From positions 62,001-126,000 of the forward strand of contig NZ_VCNI01000002.1 of assembly GCF_005937185.1 (NCBI RefSeq): a stretch of DNA of 64,000 bases, read 5' to 3'. Numbering within the stretch: position 1 is the stretch's first letter; each line of letters opens with the position of its first letter. This stretch comes from Flagellimonas algicola (GTDB taxonomy: Bacteria > Bacteroidota > Bacteroidia > Flavobacteriales > Flavobacteriaceae). The notes beneath the pieces were generated by a model. The model worked only from the letters and a program-made list of their open reading frames with translations, searched no databases and was not told where the DNA came from. The translations under genes were made by a program, and so were the position numbers. Of the stretch, positions 18,580 through 26,975 are shown piece after piece.

Positions 18580-20115
18580 ATGTCAAGAATTCCACAGATT
18601 GCATTACTTGTTCTGGCAACCCTATGCTTGATTTCAAAACTTAATGCCCAAGAACCGGCTAAAAAACCCAACATTATCTATTTTCTGGCTGATGACCTGG
18701 GTTATGGTGAGGTTGGCGTTTATGGACAGGAAAAAATCAAAACCCCGCACATTGATGCCTTGGCCAAAGAAGGTATGTTATTTACCCAGCATTATTCTGG
18801 AGCACCCGTTTGTGCCCCAGCCCGTTACATTTTGATGACCGGTAAACATGCGGGACATGCCTACATCCGAGGAAATGATGAATGGCGGGAACGTGGAGAG
18901 GTTTGGGACTACAAGAAAGCCTTTACCAATACCAAGCTGGAAGGACAACGGCCAATTCCTGAAAACACGATTACCTTGGCAAAAAAACTTAAAGAAGCCA
19001 ATTATGTCACTGGAGTGTTTGGCAAATGGGGTCTTGGGGCTCCGGAAACCGAAGGAGTTCCTACCAAACAGGGATTTGATTCCTTTTACGGGTACAATTG
19101 CCAAAGACAGGCACACAATCTTTATCCCAGCCATCTATGGGAGAACGAGACAAAAGTTTATCTGAAAAATGAACTCATTGCTCCCCATGCCAAGCTGGAT
19201 GCTTCGGTAGATCCCAAGGATGAGTCGAGTTATGATATGTACTATCAAACCGATTATGCCCCTGAATTGATTCATAAAAAAGCACTTTCGTTTATAGAGC
19301 AGAATCAAGACAGTAATTTCTTTCTTTATTACGCCTCCCCCCTTCCTCATCTGCCCCTACAGATTCCAAAAAAATACGCTGCTCCGTACAGAGAACAAAT
19401 TGGTACTGAAGATCCATATGTTGGGGACAAAGGTTACTTCCCGAACCCTTATCCCCGGGCAAGTTATGCTGCTATGATTACTTTGTTGGACCAGCAGCTG
19501 GGAGAACTGGTTGCCAAACTCAAGGAGTTGGGGCTTTATGAAAACACTTTAATTATGTTTTGCAGCGACAACGGCCCTACCTACACAGGGGGTGCGGATT
19601 TTGAATATTTCGAGAGCTCAAAACCTTTTACCAATGGCGCCGGCAGAACCAAGGGGCACGTTTACGAAGGTGGTATCCGGGTTCCTTTTGTAGCCAGTTG
19701 GCCTGGACAGATTAAAGCGGGAAGTGTGTCCGATCATATTTCCGTTTTCTATGATGTACTGCCCACACTTTGCGACATAGTGGATGTTGCACTTCCCCAA
19801 ATTGTGGATGGCGTTAGTTTTAAACCAACGCTGTTGGGTTCCGAACAAAAAGAACATGATTTTCTTTATTGGGAATTCCCTAGTTATAAAGGGCAGCAAG
19901 CTGTTAGAATGGGCAAATGGAAAGGCGTCCGGAAAAACATTTTTGAAGGCAATCTTAAAATAGAGCTCTATGATTTGGAGAACGACCTTAAGGAAGCAAA
20001 CGATCTGGCGGACCAATATCCAGAGGTTGTTGAAAAAATAACCCGAATCATGGAGCAGGAGCATGAGCCAGCGATCAATGATCGCTTTAAGTTCGCAGAG
20101 CTGGGAGATAAGTAA
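18580..20115 (+). CDS. Exported sulfatase (arylsulfatase A-like, Cys type)
   Basis: A 511-residue sulfatase with a cleavable signal peptide (residues 1-23, ending KLNAQ). It has IIYFLADDLGYGEVG, the formylglycine site C78-APAR with LMTGKH downstream, GKWGLG, PLPHLP, CSDNGP and EGGIRVP. The signature has Ala instead of Ser/Thr at the fourth position, which the family tolerates. It differs clearly from the lipoprotein sulfatase at 6604-8187, which suggests another substrate. It follows polA by 15 bp, an odd partner for a catabolic enzyme, so cotranscription may be incidental. The substrate is unknown. Confidence 0.9.
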   Translation: MSRIPQIALLVLATLCLISKLNAQEPAKKPNIIYFLADDLGYGEVGVYGQEKIKTPHIDALAKEGMLFTQHYSGAPVCAPARYILMTGKHAGHAYIRGNDEWRERGEVWDYKKAFTNTKLEGQRPIPENTITLAKKLKEANYVTGVFGKWGLGAPETEGVPTKQGFDSFYGYNCQRQAHNLYPSHLWENETKVYLKNELIAPHAKLDASVDPKDESSYDMYYQTDYAPELIHKKALSFIEQNQDSNFFLYYASPLPHLPLQIPKKYAAPYREQIGTEDPYVGDKGYFPNPYPRASYAAMITLLDQQLGELVAKLKELGLYENTLIMFCSDNGPTYTGGADFEYFESSKPFTNGAGRTKGHVYEGGIRVPFVASWPGQIKAGSVSDHISVFYDVLPTLCDIVDVALPQIVDGVSFKPTLLGSEQKEHDFLYWEFPSYKGQQAVRMGKWKGVRKNIFEGNLKIELYDLENDLKEANDLADQYPEVVEKITRIMEQEHEPAINDRFKFAELGDK

Positions 20116-20172
20116 CTTCCTCCTGTCGCGAATTGCGCAGAAAGGCATTTAATTCATAAAATCCACACAATT

Positions 20173-20535
20173 ATGGAATCCGAAGCATTGGCAAAAGAGT
20201 GGTTTCGACTTTGGGAAACCGGTGAGTTCGAGGATTTACCTATCTCCGATGAATTTATACACACTAGTCCCTATGGGACCATTGAGGGAAAAACAGCCTA
20301 TCTGGATTTGGTAAAAGTAAACAAGGACAAATTCTTGGGGCATACGTTTGAAATTCATGACTTGATTTCGGATTTAAACAAAGCATGCATCCGATACACG
20401 GCCATAAAAGAAGCTTTTAGGTTGGAGGTCACGGAGTGGCATTATACCAGGGACAGTCTTATCTATAATATAGTTGCCTACTATAATATTGAAGGTGAAA
20501 TCAATAAGGACAGAAAACTGTCCATGCCCGATTGA
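20173..20535 (+). CDS. NTF2-like / SnoaL-type small protein
   Basis: A 120-residue cytoplasmic protein with the cone-shaped NTF2 fold pattern: N-terminal helix (EALAKEWFRLWETGEF), SDEFIHTSPYG, a Gly-linked helix, and strands ending VTEWHYTRDSLIYNIVAYY. Such proteins are often isomerases, cyclases or ligand binders, but no catalytic set can be assigned. It lies 57 bp after the sulfatase and converges on the MarR gene. Confidence 0.7.
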   Translation: MESEALAKEWFRLWETGEFEDLPISDEFIHTSPYGTIEGKTAYLDLVKVNKDKFLGHTFEIHDLISDLNKACIRYTAIKEAFRLEVTEWHYTRDSLIYNIVAYYNIEGEINKDRKLSMPD

Positions 20536-20564
20536 ATTCAATTAAATATGATCATCTGTAATAG

Positions 20565-21017
20565 CTACACCTCATTGGAGTAGTAGTTGTAACCTATCTG
20601 GACCAGAACCTTTAGGAATATTTCAAAGTCCTGATTGTCCAAATCCTTGATTGCGAGTTTACGAAGGTTCACTGCATGGGGCAAAACCAATTTGATAATC
20701 CTCTTCCCTTTTCGGGTAAGCTCCAATTTGAAGCGTTTTTGATCCCCATCAAAACGAGTTTTACTTATCCACCCTTTTTTCTCCAGTTTTCCAATAACCC
20801 TAGAGGTCGTCGCACGATTTCTAAAGTTGGAACGCACAATATCCCTTTGGGAAGCGGTCTTGCCCAATTCGGATATACGGTGCAAAATCACCCATTGCTC
20901 AATGGTCAAATCCACTCCAAGTTCTTCAAACTTCTTTAGATAGGCTTCCTGAATTCTTCTTAGAACCAAGTCCAAATGAAGCCCAATACCCGATATTTCA
21001 TCAATTTGATTCAGCAT
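20565..21017 (-). CDS. MarR-family transcriptional regulator (tyrosine catabolism)
   Basis: A 150-residue winged-helix regulator: dimerisation helix (GLHLDLVLRRIQEAYLKKFE), then LTIEQWVILHRISELGKTASQRDIV, the recognition helix region RNRATTSRVIGKLEKKGWI, the wing RFDGDQKRFKLELTRKG, and a C-terminal helix. It is transcribed divergently from hppD, with 187 bp between the two starts. An inverted repeat overlapping the hppD -7 box (21153-21175) is a likely operator. By analogy with MarR repressors of aromatic catabolism it would repress hppD and the downstream genes until an aromatic intermediate accumulates; ligand and sign of control are inference. Confidence 0.85.
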   Translation of the reverse strand: MLNQIDEISGIGLHLDLVLRRIQEAYLKKFEELGVDLTIEQWVILHRISELGKTASQRDIVRSNFRNRATTSRVIGKLEKKGWISKTRFDGDQKRFKLELTRKGKRIIKLVLPHAVNLRKLAIKDLDNQDFEIFLKVLVQIGYNYYSNEV

Positions 21018-21152
21018 TCACTACGCATGTTTTCGTCCATCACCTTTTGAAAATCACCTTACTAATGTATCCATTTTCACCCATCGGGTAAAACCCTCCT
21101 CAATTTTAACAAAAATTATGGTTCCATTCTCTAAATATCCGCTCAAATTTCA

Positions 21153-21175
21153 TATTTTTGTTGCATTAACAACAA
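21153..21175 (+). promoter_or_regulatory. hppD -7 box overlapped by an inverted repeat (candidate MarR operator)
   Basis: TATTTTTG (21153-21160) matches the -7 consensus, but no TTG is found at the expected distance upstream. The inverted repeat TTGTTG-CATTAA-CAACAA (21158-21175) covers the end of this box and the expected transcription start. That is where a repressor would block initiation. The ATG of hppD follows at 21205. Confidence 0.55.
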
Positions 21176-21204
21176 TTTTTATCTTACATCAAAATATAAC
21201 ACCT

Positions 21205-22338
21205 ATGGAAACTACTGCAATCCCTAAAATTCATGACTCCGCTCAGGATTTTATGCCAATCAATGGCACCGATTACATTGAGCTCTATGTGGGCAACTCC
21301 AAACAAGCGGCCCATTTCTATAAGACCGCTTTTGGTTTTCAATCTTATGCTTATGCTGGTCTGGAAACCGGACTTACTGATCGCGAAAGCTATGTAGTAA
21401 TCCAAGACAAGATTCGCTTGGTGCTTACTTCTCCCCTTAAAAGTGGGACAGACATTGGCAGACATATTGACCAACATGGTGATGGTATCAAGGTAGTTGC
21501 CCTTTGGGTAGATGATGCCACTTATGCTTACAATGCGGCCATGGAAAGAGGGGCCAAGTCATATATGGAACCGGAAGTGATGGAAGATGAAACCGGTAAG
21601 ATTGTACGATCCGGAATCTACACCTACGGAGAGACCGTTCATATTTTTGTAGAACGCAAGGATTACGAAGGCACTTTTATGCCAGGATTCAAGAAATGGG
21701 AAACCCCAGACTATAATCCAGAATCTACCGGCTTAAAATATGTTGATCATATGGTAGGCAACGTAGGATGGAACAAAATGGATTACTGGGTAGAGTTCTA
21801 TGAAAAAGTAATGGGCTTCGTGAACATTCTCTCTTTTGATGACAATGATATTTCCACAGAATACACCGCCTTGATGAGTAAGGTAATGAGTAACGGAAAT
21901 GGACGCATCAAGTTCCCAATCAATGAGCCCGCCGAGGGCAAAAAGAAATCCCAGGTTGAGGAGTACCTTGATTTTTATGAGGGTGAGGGTGTGCAGCACA
22001 TTGCGGTGGCCACAGATGATATTATTACCACAGTGCGACAATTGAGAAGTCGTGGGGTTGAATTTCTTCGTGTCCCTGACACTTACTACGATGCCGTTAT
22101 GGATCGGGTAGGAACAATTGATGAGGACATTGCTCCACTTAAAGAACTTGGCATCCTGGTAGATCGTGATGATGAAGGCTATTTACTACAGATTTTTACC
22201 CGTCCTGTCGAACCAAGACCGACCATGTTCTTTGAAATCATCCAAAGAAAAGGTGCACAATCGTTTGGAAAAGGTAACTTTAAGGCACTGTTCGAAGCTA
22301 TTGAACGCGAACAAGAAGTAAGAGGTACTTTGCATTAA
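21205..22338 (+). CDS. hppD: 4-hydroxyphenylpyruvate dioxygenase
   Basis: A 377-residue non-heme iron dioxygenase that turns 4-hydroxyphenylpyruvate into homogentisate, the second step of tyrosine breakdown. It has two vicinal-oxygen-chelate domains. From the chosen start the iron ligands should be His182 (YVDHMVGNV), His265 (VQHIAVATDD) and Glu344 (MFFEIIQRKG). The C-terminal FGKGNFKALFEAIEREQ helix is the family signature. The frame is open back to 21118, but the promoter box at 21153 lies inside that extension and the protein then has standard length, so the ATG at 21205 is preferred. It heads the hppD-hmgA-fahA block, divergent from a MarR gene. Confidence 0.97.
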   Translation: METTAIPKIHDSAQDFMPINGTDYIELYVGNSKQAAHFYKTAFGFQSYAYAGLETGLTDRESYVVIQDKIRLVLTSPLKSGTDIGRHIDQHGDGIKVVALWVDDATYAYNAAMERGAKSYMEPEVMEDETGKIVRSGIYTYGETVHIFVERKDYEGTFMPGFKKWETPDYNPESTGLKYVDHMVGNVGWNKMDYWVEFYEKVMGFVNILSFDDNDISTEYTALMSKVMSNGNGRIKFPINEPAEGKKKSQVEEYLDFYEGEGVQHIAVATDDIITTVRQLRSRGVEFLRVPDTYYDAVMDRVGTIDEDIAPLKELGILVDRDDEGYLLQIFTRPVEPRPTMFFEIIQRKGAQSFGKGNFKALFEAIEREQEVRGTLH

Positions 22339-22389
22339 TTAAGTTAAGAGTGTTGGGTTATGAGTTAAGGTACATTATTGTCTACTTGA

Positions 22390-22424
22390 AACTCATAACT
22401 CTTAACTCGCAACTCAAAACTAAA
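22390..22424. repeat. Heptanucleotide array AACTCNN x 5 in an inverted-repeat spacer
   Basis: Five head-to-tail 7-mers (AACTCAT, AACTCTT, AACTCGC, AACTCAA, AACTAAA) in the 90-bp hppD-hmgA gap. The left half of the gap (22340-22366) contains GTTAAGAG and TTATGAG, roughly complementary to CTCATAACTCTTAAC, so the spacer may fold into a hairpin in the operon mRNA. Confidence 0.7.
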
Positions 22425-22428
22425 ATCC

Positions 22429-23586
22429 ATGCCGATTTATCATAAACTTGGAAGAATTCCACAGAAAAGGCATACCCAATTCACCAAGCCGGACGGAAGT
22501 CTGTATTACGAGCAATTGTTTGGCACCATTGGTTTTGATGGGATGTCTTCTCTAATCTATCATGAGCATAGGCCCACACAGGTGTCCGCAATTGGTGATT
22601 CTATTGATGTTAATCCAAAAATAGCCGTGAGCCACAACATTGCTTCCCGTAAATTAATTGGGTTCGATGTAAAGCCAAAAGATGATTTTTTGGATGCCCG
22701 AGAACCGCTTTTGGTCAACAGTGACGTACATATTGGACTGGCAGCTCCAAAAAAATCCCTAAACGAGTATTTCTATAAAAACTCGGATGCCGACGAAATG
22801 TTGTTCATCCATAAAGGAACGGGGACATTAAGAACATTTTTGGGCAATATTCATTTCGAATATGGAGATTACCTCATCATTCCCAGAGGGATGATCTATC
22901 AAATAGAATTTGATTCCGAAGACAACCGCATTTTATATGCCGAGTCCTTCCACCCTATTTACACCCCAAAAAGGTATCGTAACTGGTTTGGTCAATTATT
23001 GGAGCATTCCCCTTTCTGCGAACGGGATTATAAACTACCCCAAGACCTAGAAACCTATGATGAAAAAGGCGAATTTGTCATCAAGGTAAAAAAACAGGGC
23101 ATGCTACACAGTTTGGTTTATGCTACTCACCCTTTTGATGTAGTGGGTTGGGATGGATACAATTTTCCTTACGGGTTCTCTATTCACAATTTTGAACCTA
23201 TTACGGGGCGCGTGCACCAACCGCCTCCTGTGCACCAAACTTTTGAAACTGGTGCCTTTGTCATCTGCTCGTTCTGTCCAAGGTTGTACGACTATCACCC
23301 AAAAGCCATTCCAGCACCATATAATCATTCCAACATAGACTCCGATGAAGTGCTGTACTATGTGGATGGGGATTTTATGAGTCGAACAGGGATTGGCCCA
23401 GGATATATTTCCTTGCACCCCGCAGGAATTCCGCATGGTCCACATCCTGGCACCTACGAAGCAAGCATTGGCAAAAAAGGCACGGAAGAACTTGCCGTAA
23501 TGATAGATACTTTTAAACCACTACAAATTACTGAGAATGCACTCAAGATTGACGATGGAAGCTATTATAAATCTTGGGTGGAATAA
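22429..23586 (+). CDS. hmgA: Homogentisate 1,2-dioxygenase
   Basis: A 385-residue iron dioxygenase of the cupin fold that opens the ring of homogentisate to maleylacetoacetate. Motifs of the family are clear: HKLGRIPQKRHTQF at the N-terminus, DEMLFIHKGTG, GDYLIIPRG, and the active-site stretch PPPVHQTFE. Likely iron ligands by alignment from memory are His300, Glu307 and His336 (YNHSNIDSDE, GIPHGPHPG). Length is a little below the human enzyme, normal for bacteria. It lies in the hppD-hmgA-fahA order. No maleylacetoacetate isomerase gene is present in the window. Confidence 0.97.
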   Translation: MPIYHKLGRIPQKRHTQFTKPDGSLYYEQLFGTIGFDGMSSLIYHEHRPTQVSAIGDSIDVNPKIAVSHNIASRKLIGFDVKPKDDFLDAREPLLVNSDVHIGLAAPKKSLNEYFYKNSDADEMLFIHKGTGTLRTFLGNIHFEYGDYLIIPRGMIYQIEFDSEDNRILYAESFHPIYTPKRYRNWFGQLLEHSPFCERDYKLPQDLETYDEKGEFVIKVKKQGMLHSLVYATHPFDVVGWDGYNFPYGFSIHNFEPITGRVHQPPPVHQTFETGAFVICSFCPRLYDYHPKAIPAPYNHSNIDSDEVLYYVDGDFMSRTGIGPGYISLHPAGIPHGPHPGTYEASIGKKGTEELAVMIDTFKPLQITENALKIDDGSYYKSWVE

Positions 23587-23598
23587 ATCACCGGATAA

Positions 23599-23657
23599 TG
23601 TCACCTCAAGCGCAGTCGAGAGGTCTTAAGAAGTTCTAGACTGCGCTCGAACCGACA
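23599..23657. repeat. Imperfect palindromic intergenic element between hmgA and fahA
   Basis: Two arms face each other: TGTC...GCGCAGTC (23599-23617) and GACTGCGC...GACA (23639-23657), with mismatches between. The core resembles a short GC-rich palindrome I recall as common between genes in Flavobacteriaceae. In the mRNA it can form a stem-loop separating the hmgA and fahA messages. Confidence 0.6.
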
Positions 23658-23675
23658 TCTTTTATAGATAAACAA

Positions 23676-24896
23676 ATGATTATCAACATACCTGAAAATT
23701 CAGATTTTTCAATACACAACCTCCCATTCGGGATTTTTTCCACTGAAGATAGAAGCCCGAGGGCAGGAATAGCAGTCGGAGAACATATTTTAGACCTGGC
23801 TGCAGTCGCAGAATTGGATGTCTTCGAGTTTAATACCGCAGTTCTGGAGAAGGACACACTTAACGACTTTATCGCTTTGGGAAAATCCATTACCAAAAAA
23901 GTTAGGATTGACATTCAACATTGGTTAAAAGATGAAGGTTCAATTTTGGCCGGAAAACCGGAGCTTTTTGTCCTCCAGTCCGAAGCGCAAATGCATATGC
24001 CTGTCTCGATAGGAGATTACACGGATTTCTATTCCAGCATTGAACACGCTACCAATGTGGGCATGATGTTCCGTGATCCAGAAAATGCACTTTTGCCTAA
24101 TTGGAAGCACATTCCTGTGGGGTACCACGGAAGAGCCTCTTCCATTATTTTAAGTGGCGAACCTATCCACAGACCTAAAGGTCAAGTTTTGCCTAAGGAT
24201 GCTTCAACTCCAGTGTTCCAAGCATCAGCCCGCTTGGATTTTGAGCTGGAAATGGCGTTTATCACAGGCAAAAACACAGCCCTGGGTGAGACTGTTTCCA
24301 CAGCGGAAGCCGAGGACTACATTTTTGGCATGGTACTTTTCAATGATTGGTCGGCCAGGGATATTCAAAAGTGGGAGTATGTTCCCTTAGGGCCATTTTT
24401 GGCCAAGAACTTTGCCTCCTCCATTTCGCCTTGGATCGTAACCATGGAGGCTTTGGAACCCTTCCGGGTTGCCGGACCCGCCCAAGAGCCCAAGGTGCAA
24501 TCCTATCTGGAGTTTGACGGCAACAAAAACTACGACATCAACCTGGAAGTTGCCTTGCAACCTGATGGAGCGGAAGAACAGATTATTTGCAATTCCAATT
24601 ACAAATACATGTATTGGAACATGGCACAGCAATTGGCACACCATACGGTGAATGGCTGTAATATCAATGTTGGGGACTTGTACGGTTCGGGAACTATCTC
24701 AGGGAAAGATGAAAATTCCTATGGATCTATGCTGGAACTGGCCTGGATGGGGACCAAACCCCTTCAAATGAAGGATGGTACTGAACGTAAGTTCGTCCAG
24801 GACGGAGACACCGTGATCATGTGCGGGCATGCCACGAAAGATGGGGTTCGTGTTGGCTTTGGAGAGGTTTCCACTAAGGTGCTTCCGGCAAAATAG
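23676..24896 (+). CDS. fahA: Fumarylacetoacetase
   Basis: A 406-residue hydrolase that splits fumarylacetoacetate into fumarate and acetoacetate, the last step of tyrosine breakdown. The small N-terminal SH3-like domain (to about 110) is followed by the FAH barrel: DYTDFYSSIEHATNVG (metal Asp and catalytic His), PVGYHGRASS, LDFELEMAFI, LFNDWSARDIQKWEY and GSGTISG. These are textbook motifs with none missing. It follows hmgA by 89 bp, with a palindromic element in the gap, and precedes the flavin reductase gene by 30 bp. Confidence 0.97.
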   Translation: MIINIPENSDFSIHNLPFGIFSTEDRSPRAGIAVGEHILDLAAVAELDVFEFNTAVLEKDTLNDFIALGKSITKKVRIDIQHWLKDEGSILAGKPELFVLQSEAQMHMPVSIGDYTDFYSSIEHATNVGMMFRDPENALLPNWKHIPVGYHGRASSIILSGEPIHRPKGQVLPKDASTPVFQASARLDFELEMAFITGKNTALGETVSTAEAEDYIFGMVLFNDWSARDIQKWEYVPLGPFLAKNFASSISPWIVTMEALEPFRVAGPAQEPKVQSYLEFDGNKNYDINLEVALQPDGAEEQIICNSNYKYMYWNMAQQLAHHTVNGCNINVGDLYGSGTISGKDENSYGSMLELAWMGTKPLQMKDGTERKFVQDGDTVIMCGHATKDGVRVGFGEVSTKVLPAK

Positions 24897-24926
24897 ATTT
24901 ATCTTAGCATAACATAAATCCAATCC

Positions 24927-25838
24927 ATGTCCAGCATAAAGACCATTGATCCCAATTCCATTTCCCAACCTGAATTGCATTCGTACTTGCTTACCGCTGT
25001 AGCCCCTAGGCCAATCGGGTTTGTAAGTACCATTGATTCCGCTGGAAATGTGAATTTAAGCCCATTCAGCTTTTTCAATGTTATTAGTTCAAATCCTCCC
25101 ATCATGATATTTTCTCCGGCCAGAGGCAGGAACAATATGCCTAAACATTCGCTTCAAAATGTTCAGGAAGTTCCGGAGGTGGTCATCAATATTGTGGATT
25201 TTCCAATTGTAGAGCAAATGTCGCTCTCCAGCACGGCCTATGATAAGGACGTCAATGAATTTGTCAAATCCGGACTGACCCAGGTGCCCAGCAAAAAAGT
25301 AAAACCTCCAAGAGTGGGAGAATCTCCGGTTTCGTTTGAGTGCACCATAGATCGAATCATTGAATTGGGCGATGGCCAAGGAGCTGGCAACCTCATCATG
25401 GCAAAGGTTGAATTGATACATATTCAGGATCAATTTTTGGATGAGGAGGATAAACTGGATCCCTTAAAATTGGACTTGGTGGGAAGAATGGGCGGAAGTT
25501 GGTATACCCGAGCCAGCAACGCTTCACTTTTTGAAATTCCCAAACCCATTAGAACCAAAGGTATGGGGGTTGATGGATTACCTTCGGGAATCAGAAACAG
25601 TACTGTTTTAACTGGTAACAATTTAGGAAGACTGGGCAATTTGGAACAGTTGCCCACTGCGGATGAGATTGACAAGGTGGCTAAAGGTGACGAAATCCGT
25701 ATGATGCAAAAGAAATTGAACGGAAATCCACAGAAATTTAAAAAAGAACTGCACTGGTTATCACAACGTATGTTGATGGAAGAACAAACCGAAAAGGCAT
25801 TGGCGGTTCTTATGTATGCTGAAAAACTTGAAGCATGA
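24927..25838 (+). CDS. Flavin reductase-like FMN-binding split-barrel protein
   Basis: A 303-residue protein whose first ~200 residues are a flavin reductase domain (LTAVAPRPIGFVSTID, NLSPFSFFNVISSNPPIM, VVINIVDFPI), with a further ~100-residue helical tail. It should bind FMN and either reduce it or act as an oxidoreductase. Similar genes sit in tyrosine catabolism clusters of other Bacteroidota to my knowledge, but the reaction there is unknown. The stop codon overlaps the start of the aminotransferase (ATGA), indicating translational coupling. Confidence 0.85.
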   Translation: MSSIKTIDPNSISQPELHSYLLTAVAPRPIGFVSTIDSAGNVNLSPFSFFNVISSNPPIMIFSPARGRNNMPKHSLQNVQEVPEVVINIVDFPIVEQMSLSSTAYDKDVNEFVKSGLTQVPSKKVKPPRVGESPVSFECTIDRIIELGDGQGAGNLIMAKVELIHIQDQFLDEEDKLDPLKLDLVGRMGGSWYTRASNASLFEIPKPIRTKGMGVDGLPSGIRNSTVLTGNNLGRLGNLEQLPTADEIDKVAKGDEIRMMQKKLNGNPQKFKKELHWLSQRMLMEEQTEKALAVLMYAEKLEA

Positions 25839-26941
25839 GCAAAGGAATTGAGTCTATATTCAAACCGTATCTACAGCCCAAAAAAGCATATGAAGGTGGA
25901 AAAGGCATCCCTCCTTCCAAGGGCAAAAAAATATACAAGCTTTCTTCCAACGAGAATCCGTTGGGACAATCTCCCAAAGCAACGGAGGCCCTGCTCAAGG
26001 CCGCCCAAAACGTACATATTTATCCCGATCAAACAGATATTAGACTGCGAGAAGCTTTGGCAAAGGATTTTGATCACCAACTATTGGCTGATCAGTTCAT
26101 CTGCGGCAACAGCGGTTCCGAGATTATTGATATGATCTTAAGGGCATTTGTCAATGAGGGTGATGAGGTCATTTTTTCCAATCCCTGTTTTCTGCCCTAT
26201 TCTGTTTTTTCCAGATGGTACGGCGCTGTTCAAGTGGATATCCCACTATTGGAACCCGATTACACCTTGGACTTGGAAGGTATTTTAAATGCCATTGGCC
26301 CAAAAACAAAAATTATCTTTTTGACCAGTCCCAATAACCCTACGGGCACCTATATTCCAAAGTCGGTCCTCGATGATTTTTTCCATCGAATTCCAAATAA
26401 CATTTTGGTGGTTTTTGATGAGGTTTACCGACATTTTGCCAACGCATCGGATTATATTACCGCTTTACCATATGTTCAACAAGGTTTTAACATTATCGGA
26501 ATCAATAGTTTTTCCAAGACCTATGGATTAGCCGGACAGCGTATTGGTTATGGGTATTCCACTGAAAAAATTGCGAAATACCTTAGACAAATTCACAAAC
26601 CCTTTCTGTTGCCACTTACTTCCCTTGAAGCTGGCATTGGCGCTTTGGAAGACGAGAATTTCATCCAAAAAACAGTGGAAACAGTTCATGAAGGCCGTGA
26701 ATTTCTTTCCGAAGCTTTTGATCAACTAGGCATTGTTTACTGGCCTTCCCAAGCCAATTTTTTTCTGATAGACCCTCCATTACCTGAATTCGAGTTTACC
26801 GAAATCTTGATGGAGCAAGGTATCATGGTTAGACCCGTTTCACAGTTTGGTGCTCCCGGAAAGGTGCGCATCACCATTGGTGATCATGAGGCCAATAAAG
26901 CGTTAGTTAACGCTTTGCAAAAAATAAAGCCCCAAGGATAA
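25835..26941 (+). CDS. Class I/II PLP aminotransferase, HisC-like (probable aromatic aminotransferase)
   Basis: A 368-residue fold-type I aminotransferase. It has LSSNENPLGQSP (substrate loop), TSPNNPTG at 164-171, FDEVYRHF (Asp195) and SFSKTYGLAGQRIGY with the PLP lysine at 228. It resembles histidinol-phosphate aminotransferases, but no his genes are near. Placed at the end of the hppD-hmgA-fahA block and overlapping the preceding gene by 4 bp, it most likely transaminates tyrosine (or phenylalanine) to the keto acid used by HppD. That substrate assignment comes from context; the residues that separate HisC from aromatic enzymes cannot be judged here. Confidence 0.85.
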   Translation: MSKGIESIFKPYLQPKKAYEGGKGIPPSKGKKIYKLSSNENPLGQSPKATEALLKAAQNVHIYPDQTDIRLREALAKDFDHQLLADQFICGNSGSEIIDMILRAFVNEGDEVIFSNPCFLPYSVFSRWYGAVQVDIPLLEPDYTLDLEGILNAIGPKTKIIFLTSPNNPTGTYIPKSVLDDFFHRIPNNILVVFDEVYRHFANASDYITALPYVQQGFNIIGINSFSKTYGLAGQRIGYGYSTEKIAKYLRQIHKPFLLPLTSLEAGIGALEDENFIQKTVETVHEGREFLSEAFDQLGIVYWPSQANFFLIDPPLPEFEFTEILMEQGIMVRPVSQFGAPGKVRITIGDHEANKALVNALQKIKPQG

Positions 26942-26951
26942 ACCAAGGGGC
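26929..26951. terminator. Bidirectional terminator after the aminotransferase
   Basis: GCCCCAAGG (26929-26937) / CCAAGGGGC (26943-26951) pair as 5 bp and 2 bp of GC around an internal AA/AA mismatch. The minus-strand side has a strong T run (A-rich 26916-26928), so it probably serves the lipoprotein gene at 26976-27599 as well. Confidence 0.5.
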
Positions 26952-26975
26952 CATTTATATCTACTTAAAAGTTTC

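Noticed and set aside
6604..20115. The two sulfatases as parts of a polysaccharide utilisation locus
   Set aside because: No SusC/SusD pair, glycoside hydrolase or polysaccharide lyase lies in between or next to either gene; the neighbours are housekeeping genes.
20929..21117. Search for a CRISPR array or direct repeat cluster near the MarR gene
   Set aside because: No spaced repeats were seen; the only regular repeats in the window are the 7-bp arrays, which have no spacers.
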